DNA of 45,152 nt from Pleurotus ostreatus/Saccharomyces cerevisiae fusant (taxonomy: Eukaryota; Opisthokonta): positions 1 through 45,152 of the forward strand of contig JAMQCK010000172.1 of NCBI GenBank assembly GCA_024196135.1. Direction: 5' to 3'. The notes under the pieces were generated by a model, which was not told the DNA's origin, did no database searches, and saw only the letters and a program-made list of their open reading frames with translations. The position numbers and the translations under genes are program-made. Shown here piece by piece: positions 21,242 through 40,709 of this stretch. Within the stretch, counting starts at the first letter, position 1. The number at the start of each line of letters is the position of its first letter.

Positions 21242-23707
21242 ATGGACGACGATATTATCCTCAACTTTGCGGACGACGACAATGCACCCCTTCGTAAGGG
21301 GAGGAACAAGGGAACGCGCGCTGATAGGTTATCACCACGTCACTTTGAGCTTCCCTTTCTGACCGACTTATCAGGATCAAGGCGAAGCGCGTAGCCAAAA
21401 GAAAGTCCGATGCGGCCCCCGCTGAGGTAGCAGACCAAAGGCCTGCGAAGAAGCCAAGGAATGAAGCTGCAGAAGAACGACCACAGGCGCAACCAGCCCA
21501 GCCGAAGGCCGGGCAAACGCACATCATCTCCTCCCTCTTCTCCCATAACCCACGCGTCGAAGCTCCTGAACCCAGCTCCGCACCCAAAACCCCATCCGCA
21601 CCCAGTAATGCTCCTCTCGATACCTCCACCTTCTCTGGTCTTGGCCTCAATCCCCTCCTCATCGCCCACCTCGAGAAGAAACTCTCCATCACAAAACCTA
21701 CCGCCATCCAGCGCGCCGCCCTCCCTGCCCTGCTAGGCCGGCTGTCCGCCGAAAACGCCCTCCGCGACGTCTTCATCCAAGCACAGACCGGCTCCGGCAA
21801 AACCCTCTCCTACCTTCTCCCCATCATCCAGGACCTCCTCCCCCTCAGCAGCGACTCCTACATCGACCGCTCCATCGGCACGCTCGCCGTCATCATCGCC
21901 CCCACGCGCGAGCTCGCGCAGCAGATCTCCGACGTCCTCGAGAACCTCCTCAAGCTCCGTCTCCGTGCCGAGGACGAAAACGCGGACTCGTCCTCCTCCG
22001 CGCGTCTCACGCGCTGGCTCGTCTCGGGTCTCCTCATCGGCGGCGGCACGCGCACGCACGAGAAGGCGCGCTTGCGGAAGGGGCTGCCCATTCTCGTTGC
22101 GACGCCAGGTAGACTGTTGGACCACATCCAGAACACCTCGTCGTTCAATGTGGGCAAGTGTCGCTGGCTCGTGCTCGACGAGGCCGACCGGCTTATGGAG
22201 CTCGGCTTCGAGGACACGATCAAGGGAATCATCAACGGCCTCGATGGGCGGAGGCGCCTCGCGATACAGGCCGCGAAGCAGGGCGTGTCGACGGAGGTGG
22301 GCGGCTGGGACTGGGAGCGCGGGCGGCGCACGATTCTGTGCTCGGCGACGATCAAGGACGATGTGCAGAAGCTGGCGGGCACGGCGCTGGTCAAACCGCT
22401 CATGATCGCGGCGACGACGCACGATGAGCCGAAGTTGGGCGAGGGGATCGATGCGCCTGTCGCGTCTGAAAAGTTCACGCCGCCCTCGCAATTGGCTCAG
22501 AAATACGTGATTTCGCCGTTGAAGCTCAGGCTGGTCATGCTGGTCGCCCTACTGCGTTCATTGATAGCGAAAGCGCAAGGCCGTGGCACGAAGATCATCG
22601 TCTTTCTCAGCTGCACCGACTCGGTTGACTTTCACTGGGAGCTCTTGGGCAATGCGAGCATGGATGACAGCCAGCAGGACAGCTCCGATTCTGACGACGA
22701 AGCCGAGGACGCGGAAACCAACGAAGACGGCGAAGAAGGCTCCAAAAAGCCCTCCCGCCGACCCAACGACACCTCGACCACCTCCCATCTCCTCCCCGGC
22801 ACCACCATCTACCGCCTCCACGGCTCACTCCCCACGCAAACGCGCATAGCCACCGTCCGCGGCTTCTCCTCCTCCAAGAACCCCACCTCCGTCCTCTTCT
22901 GCACCTCCGTCGCCTCCCGCGGGCTTGACCTGCCCCTCGTGCGCGCGGTCATCCAGTACGACCTACCGACCGAGGGCGGTGCGACCGAGTACGTGCACCG
23001 CGTGGGCCGCACGGCGCGCGCGGGTAAGGGAGGCGAGGCGTGGAGCATCGTCGCGCCGAGCGAGGCGGAGTGGGTGAAGTGGGTGGAGGCGAAGATGCGG
23101 GGGGATGAGAATAAGCAGGATGATGCGAAGCATAACATCACGTTGACTGGGGTGGCGATGGAGACGGTCCTACGCAGTGGATTTGGTGGGAAGGGGACTG
23201 AGCCGCAGGAGCGCGCTACAGAGGTCCAGCTCGCTTTCGAGCGCTGGGTATTGCGTAAGGAGGTATGTCGACCGCTTACAAGTCCAGACTTCTTGATTCC
23301 TGATACCTTCTCCACAGCACTCCGAACTCGCCCGCAAAGCCTACCTCTCCCACATGCGCGCCTACGCCACACACCCCTCTTCCGAAAAGCACATCTTCCA
23401 CATCCGCCACCTCCACCTCGGCCATCTTGCCAAAGCCTTCGCCCTTCGCGAGGCGCCGAAGGCGGTTACGAACCGCAAGAGCACCGACGGCCCGGCCAAG
23501 GCGAAGAAGGCGCCCAAGGGCAGCAACGCAAAGAGCAGGGAGTGGGAGGCGACGCATAGTGGGGAGGCCGAGCGCCGGATGCAGGAGGTCGTGCGCGCGC
23601 AGGGCAAGCTCACGAAGAAGGGCGGGATGCTGAGGGCGGCGGATACGTCGGAGTTTCAGATTGCGGGTACGGCGGCGTTAGAGAAGATGCTTCAAGGCTC
23701 GTTATGA
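21242..23707 (+). CDS. DBP7: DEAD-box RNA helicase Dbp7-like
   Basis: This is an ATP-dependent RNA helicase acting in the nucleolus in 60S ribosomal subunit assembly. Exons 21242-21327, 21375-23262 and 23318-23707 join to 787 residues. All helicase motifs are visible: a Q-motif-like ITKPTAIQ, motif I AQTGSGKT (about 165-172), [21 protein letters not shown], motif II DEAD, motif III SAT, then SRGLDLP and motif [12 protein letters not shown]. The insert between the GG motif and PTREL, and an acidic loop ([16 protein letters not shown]) in the second RecA domain, are Dbp7-like. The N-terminus has a basic, nuclear-localisation-like stretch ([15 protein letters not shown]). The C-terminus is the extended Lys-rich tail of the Dbp7/DDX31 group. 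The short first intron is set by phase. Confidence 0.95.
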
Positions 23708-24216
23708 TAGTACATATCTTATTGCTGACCCATCGTTTATCCATACCTGTGCGCTCATTCCAACTTTCAAGTTCAACCGTGGGAATGAATGCGTACGTAA
23801 TATCTCCGAAAGTCACGAGTCCTTCCAGCATCTTCGGCACCGAGATTCAGACTCCTGACAACGGTTGACTTTGACGGCGCTTGTCCTGAACCATCATCTC
23901 GGCGTGCATGATACGGACTGCCAGCCAAGAGCAGGTCGTCCTCACGAGTCCTGTGGACAGGTATGAGTACACGAGCGGCCTATGCACAATCCATGTTCAT
24001 TCATTTCCAGTGAGGGTGTTGTTAGGTGCTATAAGCACACTATACCCGCTATACGACGAACTAGTCATACTTCCAAGAATCCTAACAGGTAGGAAAGAGG
24101 TTATTTCACTAACACGGTACACTAGACTGAATCTGTGTTCAGAGATTTCTTTGTTTGCGCGGCGCTACCGCAGTGCAACTTCTTTGGTGAGCCATCAATA
24201 CCACCTTATATTGTCC
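23708..24216. other. Region upstream of the coiled-coil gene
   Basis: These 509 bp hold the DBP7 3' flank and AT-richer sequence. Several GT..AG pairs of about 50 nt occur (for example 23961-24010), so 5' exons or leader introns of the next gene may lie here. I could not find one that joins convincingly. Confidence 0.4.
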
Positions 24217-25244
24217 ATGAAGCTCAAGTACTCTCTGATTCAAGTTTGGGTCGACGAGATCCCCGGCTTCCACGACCCCGAAGAAGACGACACAGCCATG
24301 GCAGGTGTAATGGGCTCGCAGGACTCGCAGATCTCCTCATCGTCGCAGGTGCCGCCGTCAACGCCCCGTAAGCGCGCTGCCTCGCCCTCCTTCACGACCC
24401 CCGCGCAGAAATTGGCCCGGGGCGCCAACGGCACGATCTCGCGGAACAACTTCAACACGCCCGAGGACAAGCGCAAGCGCTTGGAGGAAATCGAGCGCGC
24501 GCTGGCAGAGAAGTCAGGGAGCAAGAGCGATGCTCATCATGAACGCGATGCTTCGGTTCCGCTACCAGTGACACCGACGAAGGGACCGCACACGCAGACG
24601 AGGGGCACGCACACGCAGACAAGGGGCCCGGAGACGCCTTCGAAAGGCCCGCAGACGCCCTCGAGGGGTCCACAGGCGCCGCCGATGCTGCTAGCCACGA
24701 ACAAAGGCAAGGGGCGCGAGCTGCAGCCGGCTAGCTCGCAAGAATCTCTGGCGGGCGAGGATGTCTTCGGCCCTTCTGCGCAGAATAGCATGTCCGCACC
24801 TCATCCGGGCCCTTCGCGTCGTGGGCAGGGTCTTCGGCAGGTAAGTCTTATATCTCTTTATCATCAAGATAGTATACAGTCGCAGCTGACGCTTACCTTG
24901 GTCATAGTCCGCCTCCGCCTCCTCCCTACGCAGCTTCACCGGGAGCCAGGCGCCGGAGCTCTCGCCCGAGGAGGTCTCCGACCTTCTCGACAAACTCTCG
25001 GGCCTCCCCGCACAGCTCCGCAAGCGCCGCGCGCTCGCCGACAAGCGCGAGGAGAGCGCGAAGAAGAGGATCGAGGAGCTTGAGGAGGAGAATGCGGACC
25101 TGGTGATGAAGGTCGAGTCGTGAGTGTCTCATTTGTTTGGCATGGATCAAGGAGGGAGATTTTGACTTACCAAATGCGATTTGCAGACTTGAATATGAGA
25201 ATGAGAGGCTGCAGGCGCGCATTCGGGAGTTGGAGGGGGAGTGA
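24217..25244 (+). CDS. Unknown protein with heptad Pro/Gly repeats and C-terminal coiled coil
   Basis: Exons 24217-24840, 24908-25119 and 25187-25244 join to 297 residues. I do not recognise the family. The 5' end is uncertain. ATG 24298 has a better context (GCCATGG), but the codons before it look coding. A splice acceptor at 24246 joined to an upstream exon ending near 24186 is a further possibility. After an acidic start come a Ser/Thr-Pro-rich region, a basic helix (TPEDKRKRLEEIERALAE), the tandem heptapeptides at 24580-24684, and then a folded-looking segment (SPEEVSDLLDKLSGLPAQLRK). The last 60 residues form a strong coiled coil rich in Glu and Lys (RIEELEEENADLVMKVESLE). It may be a structural or cytoskeletal adaptor, which is inference. 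Confidence 0.65.
24580..24684 (+). repeat. Five-copy 21-nt coding repeat
   Basis: Five 21-nt units encode KGPHTQT, RGTHTQT, RGPETPS, KGPQTPS and RGPQAPP. Units 1-2 and units 3-4 are the most similar pairs, which suggests stepwise duplication. The Lys/Arg-Gly-Pro start is kept in four of five. Confidence 0.85.
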
Positions 25245-25501
25245 GAATGCTAAAGGCCAGGACCTGATCTGATGACCTACTTTACTATCTATGCCCTGTT
25301 GTATCCGTTGCTTCATTGCGTCTATCTTCGTCTATTTCTTTACCGTGAAGAGGAAACGGCATGATTTAGGTATCTCCAGAGGAAGTGATAAGGAGCCTCG
25401 GGGAACGAGCGCGGCGTTTCTCCGGCCCGCTAGCGGCCACTGTGGCGCGGTCACGGCGAAATCACGTCGAAGTCACGACCCACATCTTGACGGAGGCCAT
25501 C

Positions 25502-25633
25502 ATGTCGACGTCCACTGTTGAGTTGTCGGGACTGCGCCCGAGAGCGATGTCCGCGCCGGAGTTTCACGCCTTGGTCAACGCGAGCGTTGAGCTCAAGACT
25601 CAAGTAACATCCTCCACCCTGTTTATTGTCTAA
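25502..25633 (+). promoter_or_regulatory. Possible upstream ORF of the 25675 gene
   Basis: A 43-codon ORF beginning MSTSTVELSGLRPRAM ends 41 bp before the ATG at 25675. It could be a regulatory uORF, an alternative 5' exon, or chance. Whether it lies in the transcript is unknown. The rest of 25245-25674 shows no gene. Confidence 0.25.
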
Positions 25634-25674
25634 TACACCCTCCTTTCCTGTCGTTCATTACCTCGGCCGTCCGC

Positions 25675-28197
25675 ATGTCTGGTGCTGGTAATCTGCGGTA
25701 TGCACGTACGCCCAACTCGCACTCAAAGTGGACCGCCGCGCCAGGTGCGTCCCTTAGCCTCTCACTTCAGAATCAAGTACTCATCTGTAGTACAGAGCGT
25801 TTGACGCAAGCACTGAGCACCAAGCTTGGCAAAGTACGATTCCTGCGACGGTTGTCATACACGCTACACGGATACCTGTTCTTCCTTCACATTGTGCTGT
25901 TCGCGGTATGCTATCACCACCTAGAGGAGGGCCTCACGATCCCCCTGAGCGGCGACGGAAACTTCGACAATCTGACCTCCACCGTCATCACCGTCTCGGG
26001 GACCGTCTTTGCGACGGTGCGTACCCCCATCCCTCGAACCTCTTGCGATACCTCTGACGCGACGTCCCCCAGCTCTACGGCGCGCTGCTCATATGGCTCA
26101 CCCAGCGGCTTGCCCTGCGACGCCTGCTGACAAGCGAACAAACCTTGACCGCCATGCACGACGAGTTCAAGTCGTGGATCGGCATCGGATCTGCTCTCAT
26201 GGCCCTCTTTGGCCAGAGCAAAATTAAAAGTGCCTTGCCATGGGTTCTGTGCATAGCCGGGTACCTCGTGAACGTCACTGTTCTGCATATCACGATGCCA
26301 GCCATGTTCTCGCTGCAGGTCGGGAACCTGTATCACCCGGACAATATCACTACGCAGATGGCGTACCCGGACGTGTACAATATGCTCCAGTGCGTCTCGC
26401 GTCCTTCGATGGTGTCATCGGCTTATGTGCGATACATTGTTGCAGTACTTGGCCAACGGATGCGCGTGATACGTCGACTCTGCTGCATGCTCTGTTCAGT
26501 GACGCGTCGAGCTTGCTGCCGTATGTTTTGCTTCTTGACCCAGACAAGACCGTGGGGCTCGCGAAGGCGACCATATATGATCAGCTCGTCACCAACACGC
26601 TCAGCGATACGATCGCGCTCGTTAACGCGACGACCTTCGACGTGTCCTGCGGCATGCTGTATTCCTTGGCCGTGGACGGCACGTATCCCCAGACCGCGCC
26701 TATGTGGTACAGCGTGTCGCACGTGTATCATAATGGCACCAAGCAGGAAGACATCCGGGTCAAATACATTCAGCGTTAGTCCATCGTGGCCCTCGCTCTT
26801 AGCACACACTTACATAAGTCCAGCGAACAACGCCATGGCCCTCACCTGGCACAACATCACCTCCGATGACATCCGTCCTGGCGCGAATCGGAGCTTTTAT
26901 CTGTACGGTACCTTCGACATAGAGGACTCCGCGGGCGATGTCCTCTCCAACTTCTCATTGCCCGAGCCCAACGGGCATCCCCCGAACATATCGATGATCG
27001 GCTGCGACCTATACAGCTACAACCACACCATCCAGGTCGACACAACGACGCGGGTCGCGAAGTTGGACCAGGTGCCGGCGTTGCGCGACAGCTCCTTGTG
27101 GTCAGCTTGGGAGCCTCAGGATCCGGTGAAGCCGGGTGACTTGGCGATATTAGATTTGGTAAGCATCGAAGGGGGAGGCTGCTCGTGATGCTCATCATGC
27201 GCACAGTGGATCACGGCGGTGATGAAACAGTACCAGACCAGCTTTACCTTGGGAGGGACGGGCGTTTATAGGCTCGGCTTCATGGAGAAGTAAGCCTTCA
27301 CTACTCGGTTGTACTAGTTCTCTTCGGCACTGTTCCTAACACGTTCCAGGTTTGTTGCTTCGTACCTTGGGTTGCAGCTGCCAGGATGGTCGGCCACGCA
27401 TGTGCCGCGAGGGCGGGTCGGGCTTCACCATGTAGAGAATGCACTGAGTGAGCTTGCCGCCGCGTATTTCTGGTCTCGTATGTCGTATATTACTTCCGTA
27501 CTCAGACGGCTCACGCAGAACCCAGTCAACCAAGTGAACACCGACAACCAGTACGGCATCGAGCGCACGAGCAATATTGCCATAGGTCGCCCAGAGGCCG
27601 TGCGCCGACTACATGTACGAGCTACGCCTGTCTGACGATGTTCGAGAAGCTGACCTATTCGCCTAGCTAAATCGCACCCCGGTAGTCTTCGGCCTCGGCG
27701 CGTCCACCCTGCTCATGATCATGAACCTGCTTCTCGTGCGACCTCGAGAAACACGAGCCATAGGCGCCGTCGATGTCCTTGACACCTTGGGTCTGCTCCA
27801 GATCGTCTGGTTCGTACGAGGGCGGCCAGACGTCCTGAGCACTGTCGGTCGCGTTCAGAGGCCGAATGAGCAGGACCTACGCCATGCGGGGATGTTCGTT
27901 GTTCCGCCCGATGTACGCACTGCACCTGATCTACGCACTCCTCCCGATGTACGCACTCCTCCTGATATACGCTCTCCACCAAACGTATGGAACCCAAACC
28001 CCGGCGGCGGCGAACGCATCGTTTCTCTCGCCTCTACAGTATCCAGTTCCGCGACACTCGTCAACGAGCGGCTGCGAACAGACGACGCAGACGATGAAAA
28101 GCTACACAAATCCGCCCCGTCGAACTGGGAAACCTTTGACGATGGTTATGTATATTTTCCACCACCTGACGATTGTAAAGGATCTTCGAGTTGCTGA
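25675..28197 (+). CDS. Large unknown membrane protein with Pro-rich repeat tail
   Basis: Nine exons join to 695 residues: 25675-25744, 25796-26016, 26073-26389, 26446-26774, 26824-27158, 27207-27289, 27350-27477, 27526-27599 and 27667-28197. I know no named domain. The layout is a first membrane span near residue 48 (LFFLHIVLFAV), a second near 110 (LYGALLIWL) and a third in SALPWVLCIAGYLVNVTVLHI. A large domain of about 350 residues follows, with many Asn-X-Ser/Thr sites (NATTF, NITSDD, NRSF, NISM, NHTI) and so probably extracytoplasmic. A final span near TPVVFGLGASTLLMIMNLLLV precedes a cytoplasmic tail of about 150 residues containing tandem hexapeptides. Membrane proteins of this build are common and uncharacterised in Agaricomycetes. 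The introns at 27478-27525 and 27600-27666 are set by phase. Confidence 0.75.
27907..27996 (+). repeat. Five-copy 18-nt coding repeat
   Basis: Five 18-nt units encode PDVRTA, PDLRTP, PDVRTP, PDIRSP and PNVWNP in the cytoplasmic tail of the 25675 gene. Units 1 and 3 differ only in their last codon; the last unit has drifted. The frame is kept. Confidence 0.85.
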
Positions 28198-28504
28198 TCA
28201 TCGTTCATTCCTGTCTTGTCACTCGCTTTATCGGTCTACATATATTCGAACTCAAATACTTTGTAGATCAGGCTCACGGACCTTTCCATATTTACGGACT
28301 GCAATGCATTACTGGTCTCACTGGTGATACTTCTGAGCAAGTCAAGAAAGCCGATGATCATTGCGCATGCAAGGCCTGCGGATTGTAAGGTACATCTAAG
28401 TGAACATCAGTAGTAGAGAATGGCTATGATAGGCGTGAAGAAAGTCCAGTGATACAAATAGCGAAAACAAGTCAAGAGTAAGCTGGATTCCACGAATACA
28501 ACGT

Positions 28505-33252
<4,748 letters not shown>

Positions 33253-33746
33253 GGTGGTGAGAGGCAGGTTTGGTGGCGACGCGGGGGTGCGAGATCACAA
33301 AGCCTAATTTGACGCGTTGTCTGGGAAAACAATGGTAAATAACGCGCTGGCCCGTTTCTTCCCACGGCATTATGTGAAGATGTCGAGAAGCCCATCCAAT
33401 GGACCGGGCGTATGCAGTCCTTTCAAGAGTCACCGAGAACTGATTCCTACATGATTAGGACCGCTTCGTCTTGACACGAGTCTTCGTTCAAAGCATGAGT
33501 GTATTGAATTGCAAAGGACACGATGAGTGAGCGACTGTAACGGCTGCGAGTAGGATTACATGCAGGCTAATAGGACAAACATTGGAGTCGCACATGGGAT
33601 ATACGTGACACAATACTGTACGTGAGTATACACGACGCCGGTCTACCGACGACAACGACGATCTTGGCAGCAAAAAGATAACTACAATTCCCCGTCCTCC
33701 ATCAACTCCTACTCCGGCACTATCAAGCGAATGTACGGCCATTCCT
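33253..33746. other. SMC5 upstream / YAK1 downstream region
   Basis: These 494 bp lie between the SMC5 start and the YAK1 stop, both minus strand. They should hold the SMC5 promoter and the YAK1 3' UTR. No gene is supported. Confidence 0.45.
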
Positions 33747-37879
<4,133 letters not shown>

Positions 37880-38138
37880 GGAAGATCAGGAAAAGGCACG
37901 GACGGTGGAGGAGTGCGTCCGGTATGGATCGTTGACGACGTCGGGCGCGACGAGGAGGTGAAAAATGGAGCGGCGCCAACTGACGGTCGACAGCGAGGTC
38001 AACTGACAAGCGTGGTGCGGTCAACGCCTCGAATTCACAGCCTGCTGTGCGTTGTTTGCACCCCTTTCGCATCTCCTTCAGCCCTTTATCGGCCGTTTCC
38101 GAGAATGCGGCCCTGCAGTCGTGCTCTCTACTCGTGCC
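37880..38138. other. YAK1 upstream region
   Basis: Only 259 bp lie between the YAK1 start and the stop of the chaperone gene. It must serve as YAK1 promoter and leader unless YAK1 is transcribed from within its neighbour. No gene is seen. Confidence 0.4.
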
Positions 38139-38663
38139 CTACGATACATTCGTTTCCAGCGCCTTCAGCTCCGTCACGATCGCCCTCTCCGCCTCCAGCA
38201 GCACCCGCGGGCCCTGCCCCAGCGTCAGGAACGAGGGCGCAATGTCCACCGACAGGAATATCTGTTTCTTGAATCGCACCGCTGCCAGAACATCAGCAAA
38301 TGATATAATCGGTGCGGACCGCCCTACCCAGCCGCTGCGCCATCGATAGGGCGACGTCAGATCCAGAGGTGCGAAACAGCGCGGTTGCTGCTCCTGCGCC
38401 GCCCTTCTGGATGCTCAGTCTCGTCGTCGCCGTGCACGGAACGTGGCCTGGACCGTGCTTACCGCCGCACTTGGCATCGCGCATGCCCAGTCTTTCGCCA
38501 GGTTCCCCTTCAGCGGCGCCTCTCCCACTCGCTCCGGGCCCCCTTCCGCCGTTCCCACCCACAGCATGTACGAACCCACCAGGCGCGTAATCTGCAGCGC
38601 CAACGGCGGCAGGCTGTCGTCTGGGGGCGACACGTAGTGTGTCGTAACCGAGATGCTCGCCAT
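38139..38663 (-). CDS. Proteasome assembly chaperone 4 (PAC4/Pba4-like)
   Basis: PAC4 works with PAC3 in building the alpha ring of the 20S proteasome. Exons 38463-38663, 38328-38406 and 38139-38281 join to 140 residues, the usual size. The fold pattern fits the family: an N-terminal strand pair (ITRLVGSYMLWVGTAEG), a Lys-Asp-Trp-Ala region (NLAKDWACAMP), TALFRTSGSDVALSMAQRLA and a conserved C-terminal part (KKQIFLSVDI..LEAERAIVTELKAL). The family is divergent in sequence, so the call rests on overall pattern and size rather than catalytic residues. Both introns are phase-consistent. Confidence 0.82.
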
Positions 38664-39206
38664 GATGGTGTGGAAGATTGCCGTTTCAGTCGATGACTTC
38701 GTTCATTGAGCCCTCTCTTCTGCGCTTGGCTTCCCATTTTTGCCCTGCGCCCTACGAGGTTCTGCCGTCCTAGCGAACGTCATGCTCCCATTCTTCTGAC
38801 TACTCGATCATGGTCTGCCCATCGGACGGGAACTGAGGCAGAGGTACGACCAGGTCATCCGATTGCCGACCCTTTGAACATGCGAAGGACATGTGCCGAC
38901 CCCGATGGGCAATCGCTGTCTGAGGGTACCATTCTCTAGCTTCACGGACGCGCTAGCCTACTGCGCGTGGATTCAACGCCCTTCCAGGACGCAAAGCAAG
39001 TGTCACGGTTGCTGTAAGTACATACTTGGGCACCGTGAGCCACATCCCCTTCTCCACAACTCCTCGCGCGCCGCATAATTCACTCACCGAAGCTGTGAAG
39101 GTCGTCTACTGCGCGTTCTCAGTCCTATCAGAAAAGCCCAAATATATTCTGTACCGTCTAAAATTACAATGCTATCCTCGTCCTTTCCATTCGGGTATCT
39201 GGCTTC
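38664..39206. other. Intergenic region without a supported gene
   Basis: These 543 bp lie upstream of the PAC4 gene and downstream of the aldo-keto reductase gene. Short ORFs here have no splice or family support. Confidence 0.45.
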
Positions 39207-40479
39207 CTAGTCCGCGCCTACGGGGTTCCAGCTGACCGCGCCGTCCTTACCGCGGTCGAGGTTGTTCAGCTGCGCAACGTCCTCGTCCGATAGCTCGAAG
39301 TCGTACACCTGCGCGTTTGAATGGATGCGAGACGGCGTCTCGCTCTTCGGAAGTGGTACGAAGCTGAGAAAGATTCGTTAGACCCTGAGCCCGAGGCAGA
39401 TATTGTTCGCACGCACCCTCGCTGCAGGGACCACCGGATGAGAATTTGGGCAGGGTCCCGGCCGTGCTGAAGGGTTCCGTCAATGATACACTCTTCGTTG
39501 GCCCGCTGAGTAAATGAAGAAGATTACTGTACCTTCTTAGCCACGCTCTGAATGACCTCGTTGTCCATCTGTCCGCGAATAATTGGGCAGTATGCCTGCA
39601 CAACAATGTTGTTCTTCTTGCAGTATTCGACGATATCCTTTTGTTGACATAGCGGATGGAGCTGAAGGTCGGGTTCAGCGAGTGAGCGATTGAACGATAA
39701 TTTCCGACGCACCTCTATCTGATTCACAGACGGAAGCTCGTAGTTTGCAGCCCTGATCTCTTCCAGATGCTTCACGCCGCTAGGATGATAATCAGGATAT
39801 TCGTTCAACGTTCACGAAAGATACTCACTAGTTAGACACGCCGACGGTCCTGATCTTGCCAGCGGCTCGCGCTTCGAGCAAGGCTTTGTAGGTCTGCAGC
39901 CGCTTCTCCTTCCCCGACAGAGGATCGTGGATTAGGAAAAGATCAATGTAGTCTGCAAGTTCATAGTCAGTGTATACCCTTTTCTTATGAACAAATCAGA
40001 CTGACCAAACGTCATCTTCGCGAGCGACTCGTCTACGCCCTTCAGCGTGCTCTCGTACCCGTGGTTCTTGGACACGATCTTGGTGGCTTGCGCGGAGGGT
40101 CAGCCGTTGACTTATCGCCCATACCCTCACCACATCGAGGAAATAACTCACTAACGAACACGCTCCCTCTGTCAATTCCGCTCTCCCTCACGGCCTCAGC
40201 GACATCGGCCTCGTTCTTGTAAACTTGCGCCGAGTCGATATGCCTAGCAGGCGTTTACTCTCCCCTTCCTCCTACACATTTCTACTGAGTATTACACACC
40301 GATATCCTGCCTTCAACGCCTCTAGAACAGAAGGCTTCGCATTGTAGTTCTGGTACACCCCGAACCCCAGTAAGGGCATCGTGTACCCTGATTGATCAGT
40401 CAGCGCGTCGTCGGTGCGTACAAGTGTGCGGCGACCGACCCGTTGAGAGCTTCACAGTCGAGGAGATAGAGAGAGCCAT
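39207..40479 (-). CDS. Aldo-keto reductase
   Basis: This is a cytosolic NADPH-dependent aldehyde/ketone reductase. Nine exons join to 275 residues: 40440-40479, 40300-40387, 40152-40243, 40006-40086, 39829-39952, 39713-39779, 39533-39661, 39417-39466 and 39207-39363. The catalytic tetrad is visible: Asp and Tyr in HIDSAQVYKNE, Lys in TTKIVSKNHG and His in LFLIHDP. The N-terminus MPLLGFGVYQNY, the GKIRTVGVSNYGVKHLEE motif, NQIELHP, QAYCPI and the cofactor loop FVPLPKSETPSRI all fit the family. Substrate cannot be told from sequence; it resembles the group of small, versatile fungal reductases. It is divergent from the RING/TRAF gene, with 230 bp between starts. Confidence 0.93.
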
Positions 40480-40709
40480 GGTAGATGGTGGGCGATGAAG
40501 GTAGGTAAGTAAGAGGTTTTGTTAGAGAAGGTCGACGGTTATGGACAAGTTCTGGCAGTTGTGGGCGCAATCACCATTGTCACCGCGGAGCTCCGCGGAA
40601 GTGATGTCACCAGTCGGCCCGAAGTTGCCGGTGCCGATTTCGACTCTGGCGTCCGAAGTCTAGACCTGCACCGGAGGCTGCAGAGAACGTCCATCTCCTC
40701 TCGCAACCC
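40480..40709. promoter_or_regulatory. 230-bp bidirectional promoter, reductase / RING-TRAF gene
   Basis: Divergent start codons lie 230 bp apart. The region has palindromic GC-rich words (for example CGCGGAGCTCCGCGG near 40587) but no TATA box that I trust. Confidence 0.45.

Noticed and set aside
21733..22491. Arg-rich minus-strand ORF antisense to DBP7
   Set aside because: Codon-bias shadow of the helicase exon, low in complexity.
22072..23559. Separate helicase ORF starting inside DBP7
   Set aside because: It is the same frame as DBP7 and begins after motif I. The full gene starts at 21242 and is joined by two introns.
24135..24371. ORF reading FRDFFVCAALPQCNFF as a gene
   Set aside because: It begins at a non-ATG codon and runs out of frame with the coiled-coil gene. 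At most its first part is a 5' exon.
26240..26779. Separate gene inside the membrane-protein locus
   Set aside because: Its second half is exon 4 of the 25675 gene, reached by a phase-consistent intron.
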